DNA of 50,701 nucleotides from JAJFFW01 sp038531315 (GTDB lineage: Bacteria > Pseudomonadota > Alphaproteobacteria > Caulobacterales > Parvularculaceae), in NCBI GenBank assembly GCA_038531315.1, contig JBCBBT010000023.1:1-50701 (forward strand), in the 5' to 3' direction. Every line of letters starts with the position of its first letter. Within the stretch, counting starts at the first letter, position 1. Both the position numbers and the translations under genes were made by a program. Shown one piece after another: positions 17,072-24,684 of the stretch. A model generated the notes under the pieces. It ran no database searches, was not told where the DNA came from, and saw only the letters and a program-made list of their open reading frames with translations.

Positions 17072-18169
17072 AAGCCGCGCGCAAGGCGGCCCAAAGCCGC
17101 TGGCGTGCGGGCGGGGCGGGCCGGCCTCAGCGTCGGGATCGGCGTCGCCGTCGCCGGCGCCTTCACCGGCGCGGTCATGATCTATGTCGCCGGCAAAGGG
17201 GCGAGCGCGCAAGCCGCGAACACAGGCGTCGCGCATCTCCGCGCGCAAAAATTCGCGCAAAGCCGCGCCGCCGTCCCGTTTACGGCGAGCGCTTCGCGGC
17301 CCGAACGGAATGGCGGGACTGCGCTCAAGCGTTTCAGCATCACGCCGCATCTGCGCGAGCAGGCGCCGCTCGGATGGTATGCGCGCCGCGACAAGCGCCC
17401 GTCACAGGCGCGCAAACGCGCCGCCGCACGCCTCGCGCCCCCGGCCTCGTCGATTGTCGGAGCGGCAAAGCCGAAAATCGTCATCATCTTTGACGATGTC
17501 GGCCTCGACAAAAAAGCGTTTGAGACGATCATGGGCCTGCCGGGGCCGCTGACCGTGTCGTTTATTCCGTATGCGCGCGACCTCCAGACCATGGCCGACC
17601 GCGCCCGCGCGCGCGGCGACGCCGTGATGTTGCATTTGCCGATGACGCCGGTCGGAGCGGCCGATCCGGGGCCGATGCATCTCGATCCCGCGATGCCGGA
17701 CGATGCGCTCTACACGGTGCTCGACTGGAACCTCGATCGCTTTGAGGGCTATTCCGGGGTCAACAATCACATGGGCTCGGCTTTCACCGCAGACTATGAG
17801 GCGATGGAAAAAGTCCTGTCGGCGTTGAAGGAGCGGGATCTTTTCTTTCTCGATTCACTCACAACGGCAGATAGCGAAGCGGCGCGCGCGGGCGCGGCCA
17901 CTGGCGTTGATATCTTCGCGCGCGATGTTTTTCTCGACCCTGACGGCGACCGCGAAACAATCTATGCGCAATTACGGCTGGTCGAAGAGATCGCCGCCAA
18001 GACGGGCTTTGTCGTCGCGATCTGTCATCCGCGGGCCGAGACGCTGGCGGTGATCGGCCCCTGGCTCACTTCGGCGCCGGCGCGAGGCTTTGAACTGGCG
18101 ACGGTCGACGGAATGCGCACGCCGTCGAACCCTGCGCGCACCGACGCCGCGGCGCAAACCGCATTTTGA
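17072..18169 (+). CDS. Divergent polysaccharide deacetylase family protein (YibQ-like), 5' end missing
   Basis: 365 residues of a protein whose start lies in the gap. After a basic stretch comes one membrane anchor (SVGIGVAVAGAFTGAVMIYV), a long Ala/Arg-rich periplasmic linker, then the divergent polysaccharide deacetylase domain from about residue 135 (KIVIIFDDVGLDKKAFE). Also seen are MLHLPMTP, GVNNHMGSAFTAD and FLDSLTTADSEA, the last segment near the predicted active site. Homologues lie beside peptidoglycan hydrolase and EnvC/CtpA genes, so a cell-envelope role is likely, but activity is poorly studied. Open frame left of the gap is antisense to trpG and not part of it. Confidence 0.85.
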   Translation, partial: KPRARRPKAAGVRAGRAGLSVGIGVAVAGAFTGAVMIYVAGKGASAQAANTGVAHLRAQKFAQSRAAVPFTASASRPERNGGTALKRFSITPHLREQAPLGWYARRDKRPSQARKRAAARLAPPASSIVGAAKPKIVIIFDDVGLDKKAFETIMGLPGPLTVSFIPYARDLQTMADRARARGDAVMLHLPMTPVGAADPGPMHLDPAMPDDALYTVLDWNLDRFEGYSGVNNHMGSAFTADYEAMEKVLSALKERDLFFLDSLTTADSEAARAGAATGVDIFARDVFLDPDGDRETIYAQLRLVEEIAAKTGFVVAICHPRAETLAVIGPWLTSAPARGFELATVDGMRTPSNPARTDAAAQTAF

Positions 18170-18331
18170 TTCTGCGTCATCGCCAGTAAAAATAAGGATT
18201 ATTTGGCGGCCGAAGCACAAGTTGATTGCATTTTACGGGCGAATCCGGGTTTTTCTCCGCAGCGGCTGGGTATTTTTTAACAAGCGGCCGTGTTCACCGT
18301 AACGAACGCCATAGCCAAAAAGGAATTGAAC

Positions 18332-18754
18332 ATGGCCGTAAAGCGTAAGACCACAAAGAAAAAAGCGCCCGCAAAAAAGGCGGCGAAGAAAACAACAACG
18401 CGCAAGACCGCGACCCGCAAAACAACAACACGCAAGACGACAACGCGGAAGACAGCTGCGAAAAAGGCGACGCCGGAGGTGGTGACGTTGCGCCATCTCG
18501 CGGCGGAACTCGCCGAAGCGCATGAGATTCCGAAAAAGCAGGCCGAAGAACTGCTCGGCGATTTCATCGACCGCATGGGCGGCTATCTCAAAAAAGGCAA
18601 AAAGCTGCGCATCTCCGGTCTCGGCATCTTGCAGGTCCGCAAGCGCGCCGCCCGGATGGGCCGCAACCCGGCGACCGGCGAGAGCATCCGCATCAAGGCG
18701 TCAAAGAAAGTCGCTTTCCGCGTCGCCAAGGATTTGAAAGAACGCGTCCTCTAG
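18332..18754 (+). CDS. HU/IHF-family DNA-binding protein with Lys/Thr-rich N-terminal tail
   Basis: A 140-aa nucleoid protein. Residues 1-48 form a strongly basic histone H1-like tail with five 5-residue repeats (TTTRK, TATRK, TTTRK, TTTRK, TAAKK at 21-45). Residues 50-140 are an HU fold: LRHLAAELAEAHEIPKKQAE, then LGILQVRKRAARMGRNPATG with the DNA-intercalating RNPATG arm. HU alone is about 90 aa, so the tail is a full extra module, likely to bind or condense DNA without specificity and possibly to be modified. ATG 18332 is chosen because AGGA lies 7 nt upstream and the HU-with-tail composition begins there. It is monocistronic with a strong terminator. Confidence 0.88.
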   Translation: MAVKRKTTKKKAPAKKAAKKTTTRKTATRKTTTRKTTTRKTAAKKATPEVVTLRHLAAELAEAHEIPKKQAEELLGDFIDRMGGYLKKGKKLRISGLGILQVRKRAARMGRNPATGESIRIKASKKVAFRVAKDLKERVL

Positions 18755-18774
18755 GCGTTCGGGCTTCTGAAAGA

Positions 18775-18808
18775 AAACGCGCCGGGAGCCTTCCGGCGCG
18801 TTTTTTTT
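18775..18808 (+). terminator. Intrinsic terminator of the HU gene
   Basis: AACGCGCCGGGA pairs with its complement across a 3-nt loop and is followed by eight T. It ends directly beside the stop codon of the converging amidohydrolase gene. Confidence 0.9.
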
Positions 18809-18810
18809 GC

Positions 18811-19617
18811 TCACAGATCAAAGACGCGCTTGGCGTTCCCAGCCAGAAACAACGCCAACACCTCATCATCAAGCGCCAGCGCCGCGAGCCCGTCGAGCGC
18901 TTTCACATGCGGCAACATCGGATAGTTGCTGCCAAAAAGCACTTTTTTGCGTCCGTGCGTTTTCAGATAGGCGACAAGTTCTTCCGGGTACCGATGAGCG
19001 GCGTAGGCTGACGTGTCGATATAGACATTGCGATGTTTGGTTGCGACAGCGATTGCTTCCTGCGTCCACGGATATCCGATGTGACCGCCGACGATGACAA
19101 GATCCGGGAAATCGATCGCCACCTGATCGAGATAGATCGGGCGCCCCACTTCAGACGGCATCAAGGGCCCGGTATGGCCGATCTGTGTACAGAACGGCAC
19201 GCCCATCTCACAACAGGCCGCATAAACCGGATAAAACAGGCGGTCCGTCGGCGGGCGTTCAAACAGCCAGGGCAGGACGCGGATCGCTTTAAAACCAAGA
19301 TCGCGCACGCAGCGGCGGACGTCGGCCATTGCCGCCATCGGCTTTGAAATATCGACCGAGCCGACGCCGATCAGCCGGTCGGGCGCTTCAGCGCAAAAGG
19401 CCGCAACTTCGTCATTGCTGATCAGGTCTTTGCCCGGCGCCTGCCATGCGCAGATGAGCGCCTTATCGACCTTTGCGGCGTCCATTGAGGCGATTGTCGC
19501 CGCCACCGGCGGCGCGGCGCGCGGCGGGGTTGTGTTGGTCCATCGCCAAAGTGGTTCAAACATCGGCGCGTGAATATGGCGTGTTGTCGGGTGCTGCGCC
19601 CAAGCGTCAATAATCAT
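18811..19617 (-). CDS. Amidohydrolase-2 family metal-dependent hydrolase
   Basis: A 268-aa TIM-barrel hydrolase/decarboxylase of the ACMSD-like amidohydrolase_2 group. Motifs seen: an N-terminal MIIDAWAQHP (only one His of the usual HxH), a central PFCTQIGHTGP, GGHIGYPW with a metal-ligand His, NVYIDTSAYAAHRYP, and FGSNYPML in which the usual Asp is Asn. The atypical ligands could change or reduce metal binding. The substrate is unknown. It converges on the HU gene and is divergent from the FAD oxidoreductase. Confidence 0.8.
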   Translation of the reverse strand: MIIDAWAQHPTTRHIHAPMFEPLWRWTNTTPPRAAPPVAATIASMDAAKVDKALICAWQAPGKDLISNDEVAAFCAEAPDRLIGVGSVDISKPMAAMADVRRCVRDLGFKAIRVLPWLFERPPTDRLFYPVYAACCEMGVPFCTQIGHTGPLMPSEVGRPIYLDQVAIDFPDLVIVGGHIGYPWTQEAIAVATKHRNVYIDTSAYAAHRYPEELVAYLKTHGRKKVLFGSNYPMLPHVKALDGLAALALDDEVLALFLAGNAKRVFDL

Positions 19618-19715
19618 GGCCGCGTTTTACCGGACTTTCCTGCAATTTTGGACAATCCGCAGCAGTAAAGGCGACAGCACTGGAAATCGGCCCCGGCTTG
19701 TCTCACCATCGCCCG

Positions 19716-20993
19716 ATGCCAAACGCCGCCGCCCAATCCCCAAAAAAGACTGACGCCGTCGCCGCCGCCGGGCCGGACCGGCGGTTCGTTCTGAAGCTGA
19801 CGGCGGCGAGCGCATTTCTGGCCGCATGCGCGCCGATCACGGGCGGCAATCAAAAACGCGTCGCCGTCATCGGCGGCGGCATTATCGGCGGCGCGATCGC
19901 TTATCATCTTGCGCGGGACGGGGCGGCCGTCACCTTGCTGGAGCGCGGCGGCCTCGCCGAGCGCGCGAGCCGCGGCACCTTCGCGTGGATCAACGCGACC
20001 TGGGCGAAACAGCCGCGCCATTATCATCGCTTCAGCCAGTCCGGTCTGCAGGGCTGGGACCGTCTGCAGACGGAGCTTGGCGTGCCGGTTCGCTGGGGCG
20101 GCTCGCTTGAATGGTTCGCGTCGCCCGAGCGCCAGGCGCGGCTCGCCGAGCAGATCGCCGAACAGGCCGCCTGGGGCGAGCCGGCGGCGATGATCGGGGC
20201 GGACAAGCTCCGCGAACTCGAACCCAATGTCGATTTCAGCGGCGTAGACCGGGCCGCTTATTCGCCAAATGACGGCGCCGTCGATCCGGTGCTGGCGGCG
20301 CGAATGTTCGCCGAGGCCGCCGCGCGCCACGGCGCCCGCGTGCGCGAGCACTGCGCCGTGACAAGCGTTTCAACATCGCGGGGCGGCAAAATCGACCTTG
20401 AGACAGCCTGCGGGACGCTCACGGTTGACGATTTTGTGCTGGCGACCGGCACCGACCGCGCAGCGACCCGCACGCTCGCGGGTCTTGATATCCCCCAGCG
20501 CACGACCCCCGGCGTCATCGTCATCACAAAGCCGATGCAACGACTGGTCAATCGCATTGTCGTCGCGCCCGGCGTTCATATTCATCAGCGTGATGACGGC
20601 CGGATCGTCCTCGGCGAACAGGACGGGGCGCCCGATACCGCCGCGCATGCGGAACGCCTGCGCGGCCGGCCCAATCGTTTCCCCGACGCCGCCATCGCCG
20701 AACAACACGCACGGCGCATTCTCGGCGCAGCGGCGCAATACGTTCCTTTAATTGGGGAGGCCGCCATCGAAGACGTCCATATCGGCTGGCGGCCGCTCCC
20801 CATCGACGGCCATCCGGTTCTCGGACGCAGCCCCGATCAGCCGGGCGCTTATCTCGCGATCATGCACAGCGGCGTCTCCCTCGCGCCCCTCGTCGGCGCC
20901 CTCGTCGCCCGTGAAGTGCTCACCGGAACCGCCGCGCCCGATCTCGCCCCATACCGCCCCGACCGCGATTTTGAAGTCGTGCGGCGGTATTAG
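19716..20993 (+). CDS. Exported FAD-dependent oxidoreductase (DAO family), Tat lipoprotein
   Basis: A 425-aa flavoprotein of the glycine/D-amino-acid oxidase group. The N-terminus has a twin-arginine-like signal (RRFVLKLTAASAF from R22-R23) ending in a lipobox with Cys38 (LAAC), so it is probably exported folded with FAD and lipid-anchored. The dinucleotide-binding motif VIGGGIIGGAIAYHLA follows at about residue 50, with a C-terminal DAO motif near WRPLPIDGHPVLGR. The substrate is likely an amino acid or amine, not deducible. ATG 19716 is used; a TTG at 19698 is in frame and neither has a clear ribosome-binding site. The preceding amidohydrolase gene is divergent. Confidence 0.85.
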   Translation: MPNAAAQSPKKTDAVAAAGPDRRFVLKLTAASAFLAACAPITGGNQKRVAVIGGGIIGGAIAYHLARDGAAVTLLERGGLAERASRGTFAWINATWAKQPRHYHRFSQSGLQGWDRLQTELGVPVRWGGSLEWFASPERQARLAEQIAEQAAWGEPAAMIGADKLRELEPNVDFSGVDRAAYSPNDGAVDPVLAARMFAEAAARHGARVREHCAVTSVSTSRGGKIDLETACGTLTVDDFVLATGTDRAATRTLAGLDIPQRTTPGVIVITKPMQRLVNRIVVAPGVHIHQRDDGRIVLGEQDGAPDTAAHAERLRGRPNRFPDAAIAEQHARRILGAAAQYVPLIGEAAIEDVHIGWRPLPIDGHPVLGRSPDQPGAYLAIMHSGVSLAPLVGALVAREVLTGTAAPDLAPYRPDRDFEVVRRY

Positions 20994-21125
20994 GTCTTTT
21001 GGGCGGGCGCTGACCTTGCGGCTTGCCGGTGTAGCGGCGGGTGCCGGCCTCAGCATGAGGTAACATAATACCGTATTCATATATCACTGAATTTACGCCG
21101 CTTTTGCGGGCCTTTTAGAAAAAAG

Positions 21126-21186
21126 TTGACAGGCGGGCGGGCGCTCCATAAACGGGCGCATCTCCCGGGGCTTCCGGGGTTTTTTT
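21126..21186 (+). promoter_or_regulatory. rplM-rpsI promoter with promoter-proximal terminator-like hairpin
   Basis: TTGACA (21126-21131), a 17-bp spacer and TAAACG (21149-21154) form a good sigma-70-type promoter ahead of rplM. Only about 10 bp further on, CCCGG-GGCTT-CCGGG (21164-21178) is followed by a G and seven T (21180-21186). The hairpin could terminate the upstream oxidoreductase transcript, or act on the ribosomal operon's leader. The rest of 20994-21246 shows nothing else distinct. Confidence 0.55.
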
Positions 21187-21246
21187 ATTGCCAGTTTTAC
21201 GAGCCGGCGGGGCGGGGCCCCAAGGGCGCTTACGGGATTGATGAAC

Positions 21247-21714
21247 ATGAAAACCTACTCTGCCAAACCTGGCGAGGTTGAGAAGAATTGGATCGTGATC
21301 GACGCGGAGGGCCTTGTTGTCGGCCGTCTGGCGTCGGTGATCGCGACGCGCCTGCGCGGCAAACACAAGCCCGCTTACACGCCGCATGTCGACTGCGGCG
21401 ATCATGTTGTTGTCGTCAATGCGGACAAGGTCGTCTTCACCGGCAACAAAATGACCAACAAGAAATTTTATTGGCATACGGGCTATCCCGGCGGCATCAA
21501 GGAACGCACGATGGAGAAGATCCTGACCGGCAAGTTCCCGACGCGCGTCGTCACCAAAGCCGTTGAGCGCATGATGCCGAAGGACTCGCCGCTGGCGCGC
21601 CGTCAGATGACGCATCTGCGCGTTTATGCGGGCGCTGAACACCCGCACGAGGCGCAAAATCCGGTCGTCCTCGACGTCGCCTCCATGAATCCGAAGAACA
21701 AACGGGAAGTCTGA
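21247..21714 (+). CDS. rplM: 50S ribosomal protein L13
   Basis: A 155-aa large-subunit protein that binds 23S rRNA early in assembly. Typical segments: MKTYSAKPGEVEKNW, the GLVVGRLASVIATRLRGK region, TGNKMTNKKFYWHTGYPGG and MTHLRVYAGAEHPHEAQNP. ATG 21247 matches alphaproteobacterial L13 N-termini and lies 9 nt after GGGA; an in-frame ATG at 21241 is too close to that site. It forms an operon with rpsI, 5 bp downstream. Confidence 0.97.
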   Translation: MKTYSAKPGEVEKNWIVIDAEGLVVGRLASVIATRLRGKHKPAYTPHVDCGDHVVVVNADKVVFTGNKMTNKKFYWHTGYPGGIKERTMEKILTGKFPTRVVTKAVERMMPKDSPLARRQMTHLRVYAGAEHPHEAQNPVVLDVASMNPKNKREV

Positions 21715-21719
21715 GACCC

Positions 21720-22238
21720 ATGAGCAGCACAGAAACAACAACGCCTGAAGCCGCAGGGTCCTCGCTTGAAGACCTGAAAGACATCGCCGAAGGCGCCGGC
21801 ATTGAAACGACGATTGAAGAAGAAGTCGTCCGTGAGCCGAAAATCGACGAGCTTGGCCGCTCCTATGCGACGGGCAAGCGCAAGACCGCCATTGCGCGCG
21901 TCTGGATCCGTCCGGGGTCTGGCCGCATCACGGTCAACAAAAAGGACCACACGGACTATTTCGGCCGCGCGGTTCTGCAGATGATCATCAAACAGCCGCT
22001 TGCCGCCGCGGACCGGTCGGACCAGTTCGACGTGATCTGCACGGTTTCGGGTTCCGGACCGTCGGGTCAGGCGGGCGCCGTGCGCCACGGGATCGCCAAG
22101 GCGCTCACGTATTATGAGCCGGGCCTGCGCAGCGTTCTGAAACAGGGCGGGTTCCTGACGCGCGACAGCCGCGTCGTCGAGCGGAAGAAATACGGCCGCA
22201 AGAAAGCCCGTCGTTCGTTCCAGTTCTCAAAACGCTAG
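21720..22238 (+). CDS. rpsI: 30S ribosomal protein S9
   Basis: A 172-aa small-subunit protein whose C-terminal tail reaches the P-site tRNA. The core starts near residue 48 (YATGKRKTAIARVWI) and ends with the universal basic tail SFQFSKR after KKYGRKKARR. About 45 acidic residues precede the core; such extensions occur in alphaproteobacterial S9 but are absent from the 130-aa E. coli protein. Follows rplM by 5 bp and ends before a strong terminator. Confidence 0.97.
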   Translation: MSSTETTTPEAAGSSLEDLKDIAEGAGIETTIEEEVVREPKIDELGRSYATGKRKTAIARVWIRPGSGRITVNKKDHTDYFGRAVLQMIIKQPLAAADRSDQFDVICTVSGSGPSGQAGAVRHGIAKALTYYEPGLRSVLKQGGFLTRDSRVVERKKYGRKKARRSFQFSKR

Positions 22239-22301
22239 TCGGGTTTTTCCGCCGATGGCGTTTCCCGGCGCGCTTTGCGCCGCCGGGCGTTCACAGACAA
22301 A

Positions 22302-22336
22302 GAAAGCCGCGCTCCTTTTCGGGCGCGGCTTTTTTG
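22302..22336 (+). terminator. rplM-rpsI intrinsic terminator
   Basis: AAAGCCGCGC pairs perfectly with GCGCGGCTTT, followed by a run of T (22330-22335). It lies 65 bp after the rpsI stop. Confidence 0.9.
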
Positions 22337-22374
22337 ATGCCGTAAAGAGTTGCGCGTCGGGCCTTGCGATCCGG

Positions 22375-22638
22375 TCAGGCGGACTTGCGGGCCGTCTTTT
22401 GCGCGGCGTTCAACTGGAGCGTCGGGGCGGGCCTAGAGGGCTGTTTTTGGGGGAGCTGTTTTTGGCGCACGTGTTTCTGGCCCGCGGCCGCGTAGGGATT
22501 TTCCGGACCGGTGTCCACTTTCGCGTCGGCCTGGCGCAGTTTGCGGAACAGCTGATCGGCGCGCACGCTACGCGTCCTCGGCGTTGCGCCGATTTTCATA
22601 AACAATTCAGCCGCGGAAATAATACGTGTTTCACTCAT
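22375..22638 (-). CDS. Small orphan protein behind a CtrA box
   Basis: An 87-aa basic protein I do not recognise. A helical N-terminal half (ISAAELFMKIGATPRTRSVR, then ADQLFRKLRQADAKVD) is followed by a Gln/Lys/Pro-rich, probably disordered tail. No signal peptide or membrane segment. ATG 22638 is preferred because GAGGGGG lies about 6 nt upstream; a TTG or ATG 8 codons earlier would skip it. A perfect CtrA motif lies 74-88 bp upstream with a GANTC (CcrM) site beside it, which suggests cell-cycle-timed expression. Codon use and composition match the neighbours, so it is probably a real gene. Confidence 0.6.
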   Translation of the reverse strand: MSETRIISAAELFMKIGATPRTRSVRADQLFRKLRQADAKVDTGPENPYAAAGQKHVRQKQLPQKQPSRPAPTLQLNAAQKTARKSA

Positions 22639-22711
22639 GATCGCCCCCTCTAAGACGCCCAAAAGCGTAAGCGATTAACCTTAACGTCGCGTAACGATGT
22701 GATTCGCAAGG

Positions 22712-22726
22712 TTAACGAAAGGTTAA
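22712..22726 (-). promoter_or_regulatory. CtrA box (perfect TTAA-N7-TTAA)
   Basis: TTAACGAAAGGTTAA (on the minus strand TTAACCTTTCGTTAA) matches the CtrA recognition sequence at all eight defined bases. A GANTC methylation site (GATTC, 22701-22705) is 7 bp away, and more TTAA/TAAC half-sites occur at 22676-22694. It precedes the small gene at 22375-22638. Confidence 0.65.
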
Positions 22727-22841
22727 CAGCGTGCGGGATGGCTGAGCGTTGATGCAGAAATGCCTCAACCCATGCAGCGCTTCAGCGGCGCCGACGCCAT
22801 CCGGCATTCGGTCGCAAACAACAGTGATGCGTCAGCATACA

Positions 22842-23159
22842 TCAGCGGGTCGTCGATCCGTCAGCGGCGTTCAGGGCGTCAGCGAGCGCGCGCAACAGGG
22901 CCTGCGCATCGTCAGCCGCGACGACCAGCACTTCGCCGCCGATGATCGCGGTTGTTTCCCAGCGCACGCCGATCCGGTCCGCAATCTGTTTTTGCGCGCT
23001 CAGCGTCAGGTCTGTCGGCGCGTAAACCGCGCACGTATCCTTCCTGTACTGAAGGGAAAAAACAGCCTCGCCGACGCGCCAGCGCTCCGAGCGCGCGCCC
23101 GGTTCATCAAAGCCGGGCGGGGCGCCGGTTTTCTCAAGGACTAGCGGCGGCGTCGCCAT
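22842..23159 (-). CDS. Candidate immunity protein of the upstream toxin-like gene
   Basis: A 105-aa cytosolic protein with no signal peptide and no family I recognise. It looks like a small alpha/beta fold: SLQYRKDTCAVYAPTDLTL, VRWETTAIIGGEVLVVA, then a C-terminal helix DAQALLRALADALNAA. Its ATG shares one base with the TGA of the 456-aa gene upstream (TGATG), so the two are translationally coupled. Immunity genes of polymorphic toxins sit just here, directly 3' of the toxin, and are small and poorly conserved. The role is inferred from that arrangement only. Confidence 0.5.
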   Translation of the reverse strand: MATPPLVLEKTGAPPGFDEPGARSERWRVGEAVFSLQYRKDTCAVYAPTDLTLSAQKQIADRIGVRWETTAIIGGEVLVVAADDAQALLRALADALNAADGSTTR

Positions 23160-24529
23160 CAAGGTTGAATTCCAATTGTTTCCGTCGGGCTAAAGACGTT
23201 GGCCTGGCCCCGACTATTCATGATCAGGCTAGCGTCCTGGCCAAAGGCTTTCAACACGGCCTGATCGCCGGCCGAGGCGATAGTATGGACCGTATCGACG
23301 CCCGGTTGGGTGTGTGCGGACCAACGCCAGCCCGCTTCGCGCAGCTTGACGGCGTCATCCACCGAAATCGGCACGCTTTGCGCATTGCCGCGCACGATCA
23401 TGCGTTGCGAGCCCCGCGTGAAGATCGCGAATTCATCGCCGGTCTGCGCGGTCAGGGCGGCGATGTCGGTCATTTTGACATCGCTCTTGTGAAGGATCGT
23501 CGCGTCGCCAAAATCCGGAAGCGCCTCCAGCATTTTCGCCTGACGCGGCGACAAGGTTCCAAAACCCCGCGCGATCGCCGCCGGGTCGCCGATATTGGGA
23601 TCGCGCGGCGCGGAGATTTCCAGAACATCGTCAAGAAGCGCGCGCCCTTCGTCGAGTTGCAGCCGCTGGGCGGCGGTAAACGCCGAGGTATCCACCGCAT
23701 TCAACACCGCCCGAGACTGTTGCAGAACATCATGCGAGCGGGCGGCGAAAGATGGATCGGCGGCGACCGCTTTGGCGAGGGCGACGGCGCTGTCGCTCGC
23801 CCGCAGGACTTTGCCGGCGTCGGCCACGATATCGGCCGAGCGCGCGATATCCGAGCCCAGATTGCCGATCTTCGCTGCTTTGCCGGCGCCTTTCGCGCCG
23901 ATCAGCAAATCCCCGAAATCGACAACGGCTTGCCCGACAATGGCGCCGTAGCGCCCGTCGGCCGCCAGCGATTTGTATTCGCTGATCAGGATCGACGGAT
24001 CGTTCCAGACCGCTTTGCCAAGTTCGACGACGGATGAAACGGCGCCGTCAATGCGGGCCTCACCGCGCGCTTCGGAGGGAAGAAACGCCGGCAGCTCCTG
24101 ACCGCTGACAGCTTCGAATTTGTCGAGGGCGGCGCCGACGACATTGACGTCATAAACCGTTTTAGCCGCGCCCCAGGCGAGGCCCGCCAGCCCCTTCGCC
24201 ATGCCCCAAAGGCCCTTGCCGAACTGGGCGAAGCCGTCGCCCACATGCTCAAGAAAAGTCAGATCCTTCGGCTCAAGAGCGCCGATCGCGCGATCGACGG
24301 CGCCGCGTTCGCTTGGCGAGAGCGCCGCGCCAATTCCTTGTTTCAGGGCGGCCATGGTGTCCGCATCGCCGCCGGACGCGCGCACCATGGCGAGGGCGAG
24401 ACCGTCCGTATCAAGCGCGCCATTGTCGCTACGATAGGCGCTGACCAATGCGTTTGCGTTATCGGCCGGACCGAGGGGGGAAAACGCCGGATTGGCGCCG
24501 CCGGCGGTGATGCTGAAAGTCTCGGACAT
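23159..24529 (-). CDS. Polymorphic-toxin-like protein
   Basis: A 456-aa Gly/Ala-rich protein, without classical signal peptide. Residues 1-90 are helical and acidic; 95-140 form a Gly/Ala/Trp-rich hydrophobic hairpin (FGKGLWGMAKGLAGLAWGA) of the kind seen in pretoxin/trafficking regions; 190-340 are long helices. The C-terminal 115 residues are a compact alpha/beta domain: DEFAIFTRG (366-373), HTQPG (406-410), SAGD (419-422), FGQDASLIMNSRGQANVFS. The order Glu, HxQP, SxxD recalls the JAMM/MPN metalloprotease pattern ExnHxHP...SxxD with the second His replaced by Gln. Toxin identity is inferred from this architecture and the overlapping downstream gene. ATG 24529 follows AAAGGA; two earlier ATGs are less well placed. 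Confidence 0.5.
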   Translation of the reverse strand: MSETFSITAGGANPAFSPLGPADNANALVSAYRSDNGALDTDGLALAMVRASGGDADTMAALKQGIGAALSPSERGAVDRAIGALEPKDLTFLEHVGDGFAQFGKGLWGMAKGLAGLAWGAAKTVYDVNVVGAALDKFEAVSGQELPAFLPSEARGEARIDGAVSSVVELGKAVWNDPSILISEYKSLAADGRYGAIVGQAVVDFGDLLIGAKGAGKAAKIGNLGSDIARSADIVADAGKVLRASDSAVALAKAVAADPSFAARSHDVLQQSRAVLNAVDTSAFTAAQRLQLDEGRALLDDVLEISAPRDPNIGDPAAIARGFGTLSPRQAKMLEALPDFGDATILHKSDVKMTDIAALTAQTGDEFAIFTRGSQRMIVRGNAQSVPISVDDAVKLREAGWRWSAHTQPGVDTVHTIASAGDQAVLKAFGQDASLIMNSRGQANVFSPTETIGIQP

Positions 24530-24634
24530 CATCCATCCTTTCATTGGCCAGTTTCGAGCCTGACGCTGAAACCATAAGTCGCCAATGATGAGGGGAGAAC
24601 CGCCCGCGCACCCCTAGGGGTTCGGCGCTATTTG

Positions 24635-24666
24635 CAAAAGTCCTGGGAAGCAAAAGTCCTGGGAAG
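24635..24666. repeat. 16-bp tandem duplication
   Basis: CAAAAGTCCTGGGAAG occurs twice in direct succession in the 155-bp spacer between phaC (-) and the toxin-like gene (-), beside a CCCCTAGGGG palindrome (about 24612-24621). It is short and probably a recent slippage duplication. Confidence 0.8.
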
Positions 24667-24684
24667 ACATCGGGGCGGGGGCCT

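Noticed and set aside
22674..22694. Further CtrA sites next to the box at 22712
   Set aside because: Half-sites TTAA and TAAC occur but with wrong spacing or incomplete second half; kept only as context.
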